Shown piece by piece: positions 1 through 6,389 of a DNA stretch of 16,248 nt (position 1 is the first letter of the stretch; each line of letters begins with the position of its first letter). The stretch covers positions 1 through 16,248 of the forward strand of contig JBJXFJ010000206.1 of assembly GCA_046154735.1 (NCBI GenBank). Direction: 5' to 3'. The notes under the pieces are model-generated. The model was not told where the DNA came from, searched no databases, and saw only the letters and a program-made list of their open reading frames with translations. The translations under genes were made by a program, and so were the position numbers. Source of the DNA: CAVXYC01 sp046154735 (GTDB lineage: Bacteria > Chloroflexota > UBA6077 > JACCZL01).

Positions 1-220
1 CGCTTTGGGTGTTCCCAAGCCCAGTCCGGGGGATGAGCAAAGCGGCGCTCCCGCACGCCGCACTCCAAAGCGCGGGCGCGCAATTCATGCTGTTACCTGC
101 CCGCACGGCCGCGCTACACACTTGTCCCCTAGATTCTGACCTTTTGAGCTCCTGGCCCAGGTGATTGACCAACAAGGCATTGGCCGAGGTCCCGGTGTGT
201 GACTGAGATACGGTATGTGT

Positions 221-257
221 GGGAGGATTGACTCCCGCGGCGAAGGCCGCGCGGGAG
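221..257 (+). promoter_or_regulatory. two competing leader hairpins; one covers the Shine-Dalgarno site
   Basis: GGGAG (221-225) can pair with CTCCC (232-236) around a 6-nt loop. The same CTCCC can instead pair with a second GGGAG (253-257), supported by an inner stem GCGGC (237-241) with GCCGC (246-250), a GAAG loop and a 2-nt bulge (251-252). The second GGGAG is the ribosome-binding site for the ATG at 265, so the 3' hairpin hides it and the 5' hairpin could free it. The pairing is read directly from the sequence; regulation is inference. The sequestering form has 10 pairs and should dominate at equilibrium. Confidence 0.45.
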
Positions 258-264
258 ACGCGTG

Positions 265-978
265 ATGTTGGATCGGACGAGGCTCCTTCTTACCCTGACG
301 CTGGCAGTCCTTAGTTTATCGGGAAGCGTGGTCCTGCCCAGTGCCGGCCATGCCCAGGTTGCGCCGGGCGCCAGTCTCACGGTGCTCCGTGGCACAACGG
401 CGGTCTTGAAGGCCGACGGAAGCCCACTTTCGCCGGCGCCGAACGGGTTGACCCTGAGCATCAATGACCAGGTTTCAACGCTCTCCGGGGCGGGAGCGCT
501 GGTGACATTCTTCGACGGATCAGAGATCGAGCTTGGCTCGGACGCGGCGATGATCATCCGCGAGATGGCCCGCCAGGGCGCCGCCGTCAATATTCGCATT
601 GAGAGCATCGTTGGCTCGTCCGTGCACCGTGTGATCCAGTTCACTGACCCGGCCTCCTCCTACCTGATTGAGACGCCCACCACGGTGGCGGCAGTGCGCG
701 GAACGGAGCTGGGACATCGCCGTGATCCTGCCGGAGATGTGTCGGTGGCCGTGGCGGAGGGCACTGTTGAATTCCCAGGGGTGGGTCAGGCGCTGGGACC
801 CGGTGAGCGCCGTTGGGTCACGCCTAATGGAACGGTGCTCAGCGGTAAGTTTCCCCTTGGCTCATCCCTCTTCAATGCCGTGGCGGAAGATGTATCGAGT
901 GGCGGCGGCGAGGGCCAGGACAGGGACAAGGACGAAGATAAGGAACGTGAACGTGCGCGAGACCGGGATAGGCGGTGA
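265..978 (+). CDS. exported FecR-domain protein
   Basis: About 237 residues. The N-terminus has a basic start, a hydrophobic core and an A-x-A-like end (PSAGHA), so it is a probable Sec signal peptide of about 30 residues. The following ~150 residues match the FecR fold: a short VLRG-T beta start, a glycine-rich middle with 'FFDGSEIELGSDA', and the typical 'TPTTVAAVRGTEL...VAEGTVEF' block. FecR domains are beta-rich periplasmic or surface modules, best known from iron-signalling anti-sigma systems. No FecI sigma or TonB receptor is adjacent, so that role is not supported here. The last ~20 residues are almost only Asp, Glu, Lys and Arg, an unusual charged tail. ATG 265 is chosen because GGAG lies 7 nt upstream; GTG 262 is an equal alternative. 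A second ORF in another frame overlaps the 3' half and is a shadow. Confidence 0.85.
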   Translation: MLDRTRLLLTLTLAVLSLSGSVVLPSAGHAQVAPGASLTVLRGTTAVLKADGSPLSPAPNGLTLSINDQVSTLSGAGALVTFFDGSEIELGSDAAMIIREMARQGAAVNIRIESIVGSSVHRVIQFTDPASSYLIETPTTVAAVRGTELGHRRDPAGDVSVAVAEGTVEFPGVGQALGPGERRWVTPNGTVLSGKFPLGSSLFNAVAEDVSSGGGEGQDRDKDEDKERERARDRDRR

Positions 979-1169
979 TCACGGCATCCGCGACGCTCAT
1001 ACCTCTTGGGTGAGCGAATGCCGAGAATCGATGCATTGCGCCGTCTCGGTTCCGACCCGCACCGGCTTGCCTTGCGTTCCGCGCCGGTCCCTCGTGTTAC
1101 TGTACGTGTGAGCTCCGGCTTACCTCACCTCATGGGCTTCAACTCAGTTCGTCTCGAGTCTGGCACCTG

Positions 1170-1185
1170 CACGACACTTGTCGTG
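1170..1185. promoter_or_regulatory. palindromic operator upstream of the MFS gene
   Basis: CACGACA-CT-TGTCGTG is a perfect 7-bp inverted repeat with a 2-bp centre. It ends 20 bp before the transporter start codon. This size and position fit a binding site for a dimeric repressor of the TetR, MarR or LacI type. No repressor gene is next to it, so the regulator would be encoded elsewhere. As an RNA hairpin its loop would be only 2 nt, so a DNA-level operator is the better reading. A GTCTAGAC palindrome overlaps its right edge. Confidence 0.45.
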
Positions 1186-1205
1186 TCTAGACGCATGTTC
1201 AATTC

Positions 1206-2480
1206 ATGATCGACCATTCCAGAGAATCCGGCCGGACACCTTCGCGCGACACAATCGAGCATGACGACTTTCCAGACAGCGCGCGCCGGCGCAATGTGAT
1301 GGTCACCTGCATTGCCGCGGCCATTGCCTCCATCGGCTTCCTCTTCGTTATTCCGATATTTCCGCTGTATATCCAGACGCTGATTGATGGCGATCTCGCC
1401 GAGGCCGCGGCGTGGTCGGGCCTCGCAATTGGCATCTCGCCCATGCTTTCGGCATCCACGGGACCGTTCTGGGTCTGGCTGGGCCAGCGAGTGGGGCAGA
1501 AAGCCATGCTGATCCGGTCGGTGGCGGCCATTGGCCTGGCCACGGCGTTCATGGCCTTTGCCACGCATCCCATCCATCTGGTGCTTGACCGAGTCATCAT
1601 TGGACTATTTGGGGGAATTCCGGTTGCTTCCATGGCGGCGATCACGGCTTCGGCGCGTCGCCATGAGCTGGGGCGGGCTATTGCCATGCTGCAGTCCGCC
1701 CAGCAGTTTGGCCCCACCATCGGTCCGTTGCTCGGCGGAGCACTGGCCACGTTCTTTGGCTTTCGCTCCAGCTTCATCGTCGCGGCGGCGCTCTTTGGAG
1801 CTGCTTGTGTGGTGACCTCGGTGATGTATCGCAATCCACCCCAAGTGGAGCCGTCACCTCGCCGGGCCGGTGAGTCATCTGGTGCCAAACCGCGTACGTT
1901 GCGATTCTGGGCGCCGCTGGCGGCGTTGTTCACGGCCAACTTTGTGGATGGCAGCTTCATGTCGCTCCTGCCCGTGGTGATTGGTCCGCTCGGAGCGCCG
2001 GCTGAGTCCATCACGCTCATCGCGGGAGCTGGCGTGTCCGTTGCCGGTATCGCGGTTGTCTGCGCGGCCAATGTGGCCGGCCGATTGGATGGGCGCATCC
2101 CAGCGTTCTCGTTTATCGCACCCGCGTTAGCTCTGGCCGCGCTCCTGGTGTTCGGCTTGCTGCTGGTGGATTCCTGGTGGCAGTTCGTCACCGTACGGGT
2201 GCTGATTGCGCTGGTGGCTGGCAGTGTGCCCACCCTGGCCTTTAGCGCCGCGGCGAACCAGGCGAGCTCAAGTGAGCGAGCCACGGCCGTGGGCGTGGCC
2301 ACAAGCGTGGGGATGCTCGGCTGGGCGGCCAGCCCATATATCTCCGGGTTGATGGTGGGAATCGGATTGCATTGGCTCTACGCGGGTGCGGGTATTGCCA
2401 TGCTCCTGGCGTCGGTGCTCGTCTGGTTTGCTGGTCGGACCGCAGAATCCGGGGTTGGTCTAGATTCCGGCAGCCCGTGA
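1206..2480 (+). CDS. MFS transporter, probable drug or metabolite efflux
   Basis: 424 residues, the usual size of a 12-helix Major Facilitator Superfamily permease. A charged cytoplasmic N-terminus of about 32 residues is followed by helix 1 (VMVTCIAAAIASIGFLFVIP) and 'FPLYIQTL', as in DHA1-type multidrug transporters. The loop after helix 2 has the family pattern in degenerate form ('WLGQRVGQKAMLIRS'). Helix 5 carries 'QSAQQFGPTIGPLLGGALA', close to antiporter motif C (G-x-x-x-G-P-x-x-G-G), which points to proton-coupled export. A hydrophilic loop near residues 200-230 separates the two six-helix halves. The substrate cannot be told. There is no good ribosome-binding site at ATG 1206, but no better start precedes helix 1. 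A palindromic operator lies just upstream. The 3' end overlaps a convergent small gene by 21 bp. Confidence 0.88.
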   Translation: MIDHSRESGRTPSRDTIEHDDFPDSARRRNVMVTCIAAAIASIGFLFVIPIFPLYIQTLIDGDLAEAAAWSGLAIGISPMLSASTGPFWVWLGQRVGQKAMLIRSVAAIGLATAFMAFATHPIHLVLDRVIIGLFGGIPVASMAAITASARRHELGRAIAMLQSAQQFGPTIGPLLGGALATFFGFRSSFIVAAALFGAACVVTSVMYRNPPQVEPSPRRAGESSGAKPRTLRFWAPLAALFTANFVDGSFMSLLPVVIGPLGAPAESITLIAGAGVSVAGIAVVCAANVAGRLDGRIPAFSFIAPALALAALLVFGLLLVDSWWQFVTVRVLIALVAGSVPTLAFSAAANQASSSERATAVGVATSVGMLGWAASPYISGLMVGIGLHWLYAGAGIAMLLASVLVWFAGRTAESGVGLDSGSP

Positions 2481-2714
2481 CTCGCGGCTGCCAATGCCGG
2501 CCAGGAGGCCAATGCCCAGCCAGAGGCTCATAAGCAGCCAGTCTGGCATGGTGGCATTCGTGTTTACGAGGAAGATCATGACCAGTGTACCCAGCATCCC
2601 CAGCGCTATCGAGATTTTCAAGCCAGGTCTCCGGATCTGCACATCCAGCACCTGGCTGGCGAAGACCCCGAAAACGAGTCCGAGAAAATACGTCCCGATA
2701 GACAACCAGAGCAC
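2460..2714 (-). CDS. small membrane protein with three predicted helices
   Basis: 84 residues from GTG at 2714. Three hydrophobic segments are visible, at about residues 2-23, 32-51 and 61-78, joined by short polar loops ('DVQIRRPG', 'NTNATMPD'). I do not recognise the family. The start lies 5 nt after the full-length stop of the DsrE-family gene (TAA 2721-2719). It therefore looks translationally coupled to that gene, with no independent promoter or strong ribosome-binding site seen. This spacing makes sense only if ribosomes read through the in-frame TGA upstream, or if the message is re-initiated. The last 21 bp overlap the convergent MFS gene. It could be a membrane anchor or partner for the redox protein; that is inference. 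Confidence 0.6.
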   Translation of the reverse strand: MLWLSIGTYFLGLVFGVFASQVLDVQIRRPGLKISIALGMLGTLVMIFLVNTNATMPDWLLMSLWLGIGLLAGIGSRESRAAGI

Positions 2715-2718
2715 GGGG

Positions 2719-3081
2719 TTACAGACTCACCACTCGGTCAGCCTCAACCACAAGATTGGCAAAGAGCTTTGGATTCATGAACTGGGCGTTCTTGCCTGCG
2801 AGATCCGCTTCGGTCACCCCACGGGCGCCACTACAGGTGCCTCAAACATAAATTGGGATCTCATGTTCAATGACCCGCTGAAGCAGTTCACCCACGGTTG
2901 GCCAGCCTACACCCTGTACGGCCGCGGCGATGCTGTCCTTCATAAGATAAGTGGCCTCGCCGGCGAGGGCGATCATGGCTCGGTGCCCAGCTTCAATGGC
3001 GCCCAGGGCATCGCCAAAGGCCAGCGTTGCACGCGTTGGATCATCGGATCCGAAGGTGCTCACGTACAGAATCAGTGCCAA
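2719..3081 (-). CDS. DsrE-family protein, candidate selenoprotein (in-frame TGA at codon 80)
   Basis: Read through the TGA at 2844-2842, this is a 120-residue protein. The first 79 residues ('ILYVSTFGSDDPTRATLAF...GAIEAGH...LAGEATYLMKD...GVGWP...LLQRVIEHEIPIYV') are typical of small DsrE/DsrF-like proteins. Family members known to me continue with C-G-x-C-x-x-A-R-G-V after 'IPIYV'. Here the frame continues TGA-G-T-C-S-G-A-R-G-V-T, then 'FMNPKLFANLVVEADRVVSL' and TAA. The TGA therefore replaces the first cysteine of a CxxC-like motif, giving UGTC, and the family C-terminus is intact. A SECIS-like hairpin follows. The start is TTG 3081, with GGAGG 9 nt upstream and a TACAAT -10 at 3120-3115. 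DsrE proteins act in sulfur transfer or thiol redox. Alternatives are a nonsense mutation or a sequence error, but no other damage is seen in the frame. Confidence 0.75.
2812..2829 (-). promoter_or_regulatory. candidate bacterial SECIS hairpin
   Basis: In the minus-strand RNA, 12 nt separate the UGA (2844-2842) from a stem. GG (2829-2828) pairs with CC (2813-2812). CGCCC (2827-2823) pairs with GGGUG (2819-2815), including one G-U pair. A2814 is bulged, and the apical loop is GUG (2822-2820). The loop starts 19 nt after the UGA and its first base is G. Both fit the bacterial SECIS model as I recall it: a small apical loop about 16-37 nt after UGA, with a G among its first two bases. The E. coli fdhF element also has a bulged base that contacts SelB. 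The fold was drawn by hand and no energy was computed. Confidence 0.55.
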
Positions 3082-3090
3082 ATCAGTTCG

Positions 3091-3120
3091 CCTCCAGCGC
3101 AGCGCCGCACGTGAATTGTA
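3091..3120 (-). promoter_or_regulatory. promoter -10 box and ribosome-binding site for the DsrE-family gene
   Basis: On the minus strand TACAAT (3120-3115) is a good -10 hexamer and GGAGG (3095-3091) lies 9 nt before the TTG at 3081. Predicted transcription would start near 3108, giving a leader of about 27 nt. No convincing -35 box is present. The site suggests the DsrE and small membrane genes can be transcribed separately from DoxX. Confidence 0.4.
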
Positions 3121-3175
3121 CGGCTCTGCGCCTCATGTCGACATCGCTGACGCCTATCCAGTTGTTGCGATGGGC

Positions 3176-3676
3176 TTAGTGCTGAGCGGTTTCCGTTTTT
3201 GGGCTGCTCATGAGACCCGCACCAAAGGCCGCCGCGCCGGCTAGCAGGATCACTGTCGCGGACACCGGCGACATGCGTAAGCCCAAAATGCTATCAAGGG
3301 AGAGTTTGCCTGGTCCGCTGGTCATGAGCGCGAGGGCAATGATTGTGTTTGTGAGCGGGAGCTCAGCGCCGCCCTCCGAAGCCCAGATTGGCTTGTCGGC
3401 ATGCGCCTTCTGCGTGGCCATGATCATGGAGCCAAGGATTCCCACGGGACCCAGTGGGAAGGCCAGGCCGAGCGCCGTGAGCACTCCGCTGGAGAGCTCC
3501 GTGGCGCCCGCCGCAACGGCCCAGGGCACTCCTGGACGAAGTCCAATAGATTCCAACCACTGGCCTGTCCCCAGAGGGCCGCGTCCGCCCCACCAGGAGA
3601 AGAGTTTCTGAGCGCCATGCCCCACCATCAAACTACCCAGGCCCATCCGCAGGATTAACAAGCCGAGATCGTGCAT
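3176..3676 (-). CDS. DoxX family membrane protein
   Basis: 166 residues with about four hydrophobic helices. The N-terminus 'LLILRMGLGSLMVGHGAQKLFSWWGG' followed by 'GTGQWLESIGLRPGVPWAVAAGATELSSGVLTALGLAFPLG' is the DoxX signature, and 'ALALMTSGPGKLSLDSILGL' matches its last helix region. DoxX was named for a subunit of archaeal thiosulfate:quinone oxidoreductase. Most bacterial members are poorly characterised, and some act in membrane thiol or redox homeostasis. The reading frame stays open far upstream to 4219, but that part is arginine and serine rich and lies over an intergenic palindrome. I start at ATG 3676, which has AAGGA 8 nt upstream; ATG 3685 is an alternative. A DsrE-family sulfur protein follows on the same strand 94 bp downstream, so a shared sulfur or thiol function is plausible but unproven. 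Confidence 0.88.
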   Translation of the reverse strand: MHDLGLLILRMGLGSLMVGHGAQKLFSWWGGRGPLGTGQWLESIGLRPGVPWAVAAGATELSSGVLTALGLAFPLGPVGILGSMIMATQKAHADKPIWASEGGAELPLTNTIIALALMTSGPGKLSLDSILGLRMSPVSATVILLAGAAAFGAGLMSSPKTETAQH

Positions 3677-3787
3677 CGCATCCATCCTTACCGCGAGGTG
3701 CGCCCAGGCGCCCATCTCTGACCATGCAAGATCGATACCCAGGTCACATTCCAGAGAACGGGTGTGCGTCGGAGTTTCCGGGCTCCA

Positions 3788-3911
3788 CTGGGAGCGCCGC
3801 CATCCCTGGCGGCCCGGCCCCTGAGGGCCGCACCGCGCGGTCGCAATCAACAACCGGGAGTCTGGAGAGCGGCCTCGACGGCCGGGACCCCAAGGATGGC
3901 AGCGCTCCCAG
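3788..3911. repeat. GC-rich imperfect palindromic element
   Basis: CTGGGAGCGCCGCCATCC (3788-3805) and GGATGGCAGCGCTCCCAG (3894-3911) are inverted copies with 17 of 18 positions matching. Inside the 88-nt interval are smaller hairpins, including CGGCCC-CTGA-GGGCCG around 3814-3830 and CGGCC-TCGAC-GGCCG around 3871-3885. The pairing can extend outward past one mismatch (C3785-C3786 with G3913-G3914). It sits in the 394-bp gap between the divergent DoxX and kinase genes. The style resembles dispersed palindromic repeats common in some environmental bacteria, with 'GGGAGCGC...' ends; that likeness is from memory. It could be a mobile repeat or a structured RNA. Confidence 0.6.
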
Positions 3912-4000
3912 CGGGGACGGGCCGGCTTTGCCCATGCGGGCCGGGAATCTTTGAACCGCACGTCCAGAGGACTGGTTTTGGAGACCCTCTGGCCTCCACG

Positions 4001-4009
4001 TGATACACT
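4001..4009 (+). promoter_or_regulatory. extended -10 promoter of the kinase operon
   Basis: TGATACACT fits the extended -10 pattern TGnTAnnnT. Transcription would start near 4016, giving a leader of about 55 nt to the GTG at 4071. The best -35-like hexamer, TTGGAG at 3978-3983, is 20 bp away and therefore weak, which fits an extended -10 promoter. The same arrangement, TGGTACACT, precedes csoR at 14801-14809. Confidence 0.4.
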
Positions 4010-4070
4010 TCTACGATTCGCCATGGGTGTCGGAATGCTGCGCGATGCGCCTGCTGCTGAGGAGATCACG

Positions 4071-5687
4071 GTGAGGCCGGGCCGCACTGGAAGCGGGACC
4101 CTCCAGGGCTTGCTTGATGCTGTCCTGGGCGTGGCGGGTGCGGTTCCCGTTCGACTCAAGATCATGGGCATGGTATTGGGCATTGTGCTCATGCTGGGAC
4201 TGGGCATGTTGATGAGCATGCGCTCATCCCTGGTGACCGAGCTCGAGACACTTCCGGAGACTCAGGCTGCACAGGTGGCTGAGCTCGTCTTCAGAGGAGT
4301 GATCGTTAGCACGATTAGCACTGGTTTGATAGGCATCGCCGCGGCCACGATCCTCACGTACCTCCTTACGCGGCCCATTTTAGAACTGGTCGATGTGGTG
4401 GATGCCGTTGGTCAGGGCCAGCTTTCACAGCGAGCGCGGATCCGCGCTCGGGATGAGGTGGGCCGCCTCTCAGCCGCGTTCAATGGAATGATCGAATCAC
4501 TTGAGCGGTCACAGATTGAGCTCCAGCGCTCTCACGGAGAGGTGGTGCGCAGAAATCAGGAGCTTTCAACTTTGAATACCATTGCCGCGATCGTCAGTCG
4601 ATCATCCTCGCTCCGTGATGTGCTTGAAGAATCGCTCCGAACGGTCCTTAACGTGACGCGCCTTGATCATGGGCGATACTACGTGCGTGAGGCCAACGAT
4701 CGTCTGACGGGCGTGACTGCGCAGCGCACCACACTTTCGCCCAGCATTCAGGATACAGAGGCCTGGGTTCTCGGTGAGCGTGCCTCTGAGACGTTTCAGA
4801 CGGGGCATTTCGGCATGCGGGTAATCGCGCGACGTGTGCTCATCACGATACCGCTTGTCGTTGGTGATCGGGTGCTGGGTGTGCTGGCCCTGGGTGGTCC
4901 GGTGAGCGAGACGCCGTCGGACGATGACCAGCGATTGCTACAGGCCGTGGGCAGTCAAATCGGCATGTCCATTGAAAAGGCGCAGCTCTGGGAACAGCTT
5001 CAGGAGAAGGAACAGGTGCGTGCCGGGCTCCTTCAAAAAGTTATCAGCGCCCAGGAAGAAGAGCGAAAGCGGATCGCTCGAGAGCTGCACGATGAAACGA
5101 GCCAAATGCTCACCTCGCTGGCGGTTGGGCTGAAGCTGCTGGAGGGCACCCCAGACCAGGACCGCATGCGGGCGCACGCGGCGGAGCTTCGAGAGCTTGC
5201 CGCCAGTACCATTCGCGCCGTGCACACGCTCGCATTTGAGCTGCGTCCGAGCGTGCTTGATGATCTTGGACTGGTGGCAGCCGTCGGTCGATACTGTCGA
5301 TCGCTCCAACAACGTGGACTGGACGTGGATTTCCATGTTGCGGGAATGGAGGACACCCGGCTCGCTCCCGAGACGGAGATCGCGGTCTATCGGATCATCC
5401 AGGAAGCTCTGACCAATGTGGTGCGCCATTCCGAAGCAACCGAGGCGAGCGTGGTGCTGGAGCGACGCGCACATTCTATTCTGGCTATCGTCGAGGACAA
5501 CGGCCGTGGATTCAATGTGGATCAGCTTCTCGATTCGTCCATGCGTGATCGGTCGCTTGGCCTCTACGGCATGCACGAGCGAGCGGCGCTCGTGGGCGCA
5601 ACGTTAACGATCGAATCCAGTCTTGGAAACGGCGCCTCGGTCTTTGTGGAGACTCCGATTCTCACGCCCGCCGAGGGCAGTGGATGA
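4071..5687 (+). CDS. NarL-type sensor histidine kinase (HAMP-GAF-HisKA_3-HATPase)
   Basis: 538 residues from GTG 4071, chosen because GAGGAG lies 6 nt upstream. The frame is open further up (ATG 4023, TTG 3951), but those starts lack a ribosome-binding site. Two helices (about 26-50 and 75-100) enclose only ~25 residues, so little protein is outside the cell. A HAMP linker follows ('TRPILELVDVVDAVGQGQLSQRA...DEVGRLSAAFNGM', about 99-150), then a GAF-like domain (about 165-302) and a HisKA_3 domain with 'EERKRIARELHDE', where H340 is the predicted phosphoacceptor. The ATPase domain has N-box 'EALTNVVRHSEA' (about 445-456), G1 'DNGRGF' (about 476-481) and G2 'GLYGMHERAALVGA' (about 497-510). 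The signal is probably sensed by GAF or within the membrane. The stop codon overlaps the start of the response regulator (ATGA), so the two are translationally coupled. Confidence 0.9.
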   Translation: MRPGRTGSGTLQGLLDAVLGVAGAVPVRLKIMGMVLGIVLMLGLGMLMSMRSSLVTELETLPETQAAQVAELVFRGVIVSTISTGLIGIAAATILTYLLTRPILELVDVVDAVGQGQLSQRARIRARDEVGRLSAAFNGMIESLERSQIELQRSHGEVVRRNQELSTLNTIAAIVSRSSSLRDVLEESLRTVLNVTRLDHGRYYVREANDRLTGVTAQRTTLSPSIQDTEAWVLGERASETFQTGHFGMRVIARRVLITIPLVVGDRVLGVLALGGPVSETPSDDDQRLLQAVGSQIGMSIEKAQLWEQLQEKEQVRAGLLQKVISAQEEERKRIARELHDETSQMLTSLAVGLKLLEGTPDQDRMRAHAAELRELAASTIRAVHTLAFELRPSVLDDLGLVAAVGRYCRSLQQRGLDVDFHVAGMEDTRLAPETEIAVYRIIQEALTNVVRHSEATEASVVLERRAHSILAIVEDNGRGFNVDQLLDSSMRDRSLGLYGMHERAALVGATLTIESSLGNGASVFVETPILTPAEGSG

Positions 5688-6346
5688 GCCTGAGCCCCGT
5701 GCGTGTTATCCGGGTGCTCATTGTGGACGATCATGCGATCCTGCGCTCAGGATTGCGGATGCTTCTAGGCGCGCAACCGGACATGCATGTTGTGGGTGAC
5801 GCGGCTGATGGCGCGGAAGCCGCGCGGCTGGCTGCAGAGCTTGAGCCAGACGTGGTGCTGCTTGATCTGGCAATGCCAGGGATGGGGGGCCTGGACGCAC
5901 TACGGATCATTAAGCGCGACACACCAGCCGCGCGCGCGTTGATTTTGAGCCAGTATGACGATGAAAGTTACCTCCGGCGTGCGCTTGAAGCGGGCGCCTC
6001 AGGATACGTACTGAAACGCGCGGCTGACATTGAGCTGCTTTCCGCTATTCGAGCCGTGGCGCGCGGCGAGGTGTATTTGGAGCCCATGCTGACTCGCCTC
6101 GTTGTGAACGACCTCTTTCGTCGAGGCGATCAGGGCTCGCCCGCGGAGCGCGTACCCGCGCTGAGTGAGCGCGAGCGCGAGGTGCTGCAGCTCGTGGCGT
6201 TAGGGCACACCAATCAGCAAATTGCCGATCGCCTGGTGCTCAGTGTGAAGACCGTGGAGACATATAAGGCGCGTGTTATGGAGAAGCTGGGCGTGCGTGG
6301 ACGGGCCGCGCTGGTCCGCTATGCCATGGAGCAGGGGCTTATCTGA
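5684..6346 (+). CDS. NarL/LuxR-family response regulator
   Basis: 220 residues. The receiver domain (about 8-125) has the acidic pair D15-D16, the phosphoacceptor D61 in 'VVLLDLAMPGMGG', a switch serine in 'ALILSQYDDE', and the invariant Lys in 'GYVLKRA'. The LuxR-type helix-turn-helix spans about 157-215: 'LSEREREVLQLVALGHTNQQIADRLVLSVKTVETYKARVMEKLGVRGRAALVRYA', complete and typical. It receives phosphate from the kinase encoded directly upstream (4-bp overlap) and should bind DNA as a dimer. The targets are unknown. The sigma gene 178 bp downstream and the inverted repeats between them are candidate targets by position only. Confidence 0.93.
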   Translation: MSLSPVRVIRVLIVDDHAILRSGLRMLLGAQPDMHVVGDAADGAEAARLAAELEPDVVLLDLAMPGMGGLDALRIIKRDTPAARALILSQYDDESYLRRALEAGASGYVLKRAADIELLSAIRAVARGEVYLEPMLTRLVVNDLFRRGDQGSPAERVPALSEREREVLQLVALGHTNQQIADRLVLSVKTVETYKARVMEKLGVRGRAALVRYAMEQGLI

Positions 6347-6389
6347 ATCGCGCTGGCACCGCGCGCCGCCCAGAATGACGGGTTGGGTC

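Noticed and set aside
2..139. Open frame at the left edge (possible 3' end of an upstream gene)
   Set aside because: At least two plus-strand frames and one minus-strand frame are open over this short GC-rich stretch, and none shows a recognisable motif. The left 264 bp otherwise hold only the FecR leader.
1199..2302. 367-codon open frame antisense to the MFS gene
   Set aside because: Ala, Ser, Thr and Met-rich translation typical of antisense to a GC-rich gene. The MFS frame has clear family motifs.
2478..2480. TGA at the end of the MFS gene as a second recoding site
   Set aside because: The codons after it do not continue the transporter and overlap the convergent gene, so it is a normal stop.
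2494..3114. 206-codon plus-strand frame across the DsrE and small membrane genes
   Set aside because: It is the antisense of two protein-like minus-strand genes and lacks any family pattern.
3677..4219. Long N-terminal extension of the DoxX frame
   Set aside because: The extra ~180 residues are low-complexity Arg/Pro/Ser, lie over the GC-rich palindrome and the kinase start, and lack DoxX similarity. A good ribosome-binding site marks ATG 3676.
4938..5576. 212-codon open frame antisense to the histidine kinase
   Set aside because: No domain-like pattern, and the sense frame has intact kinase motifs over the same bases.
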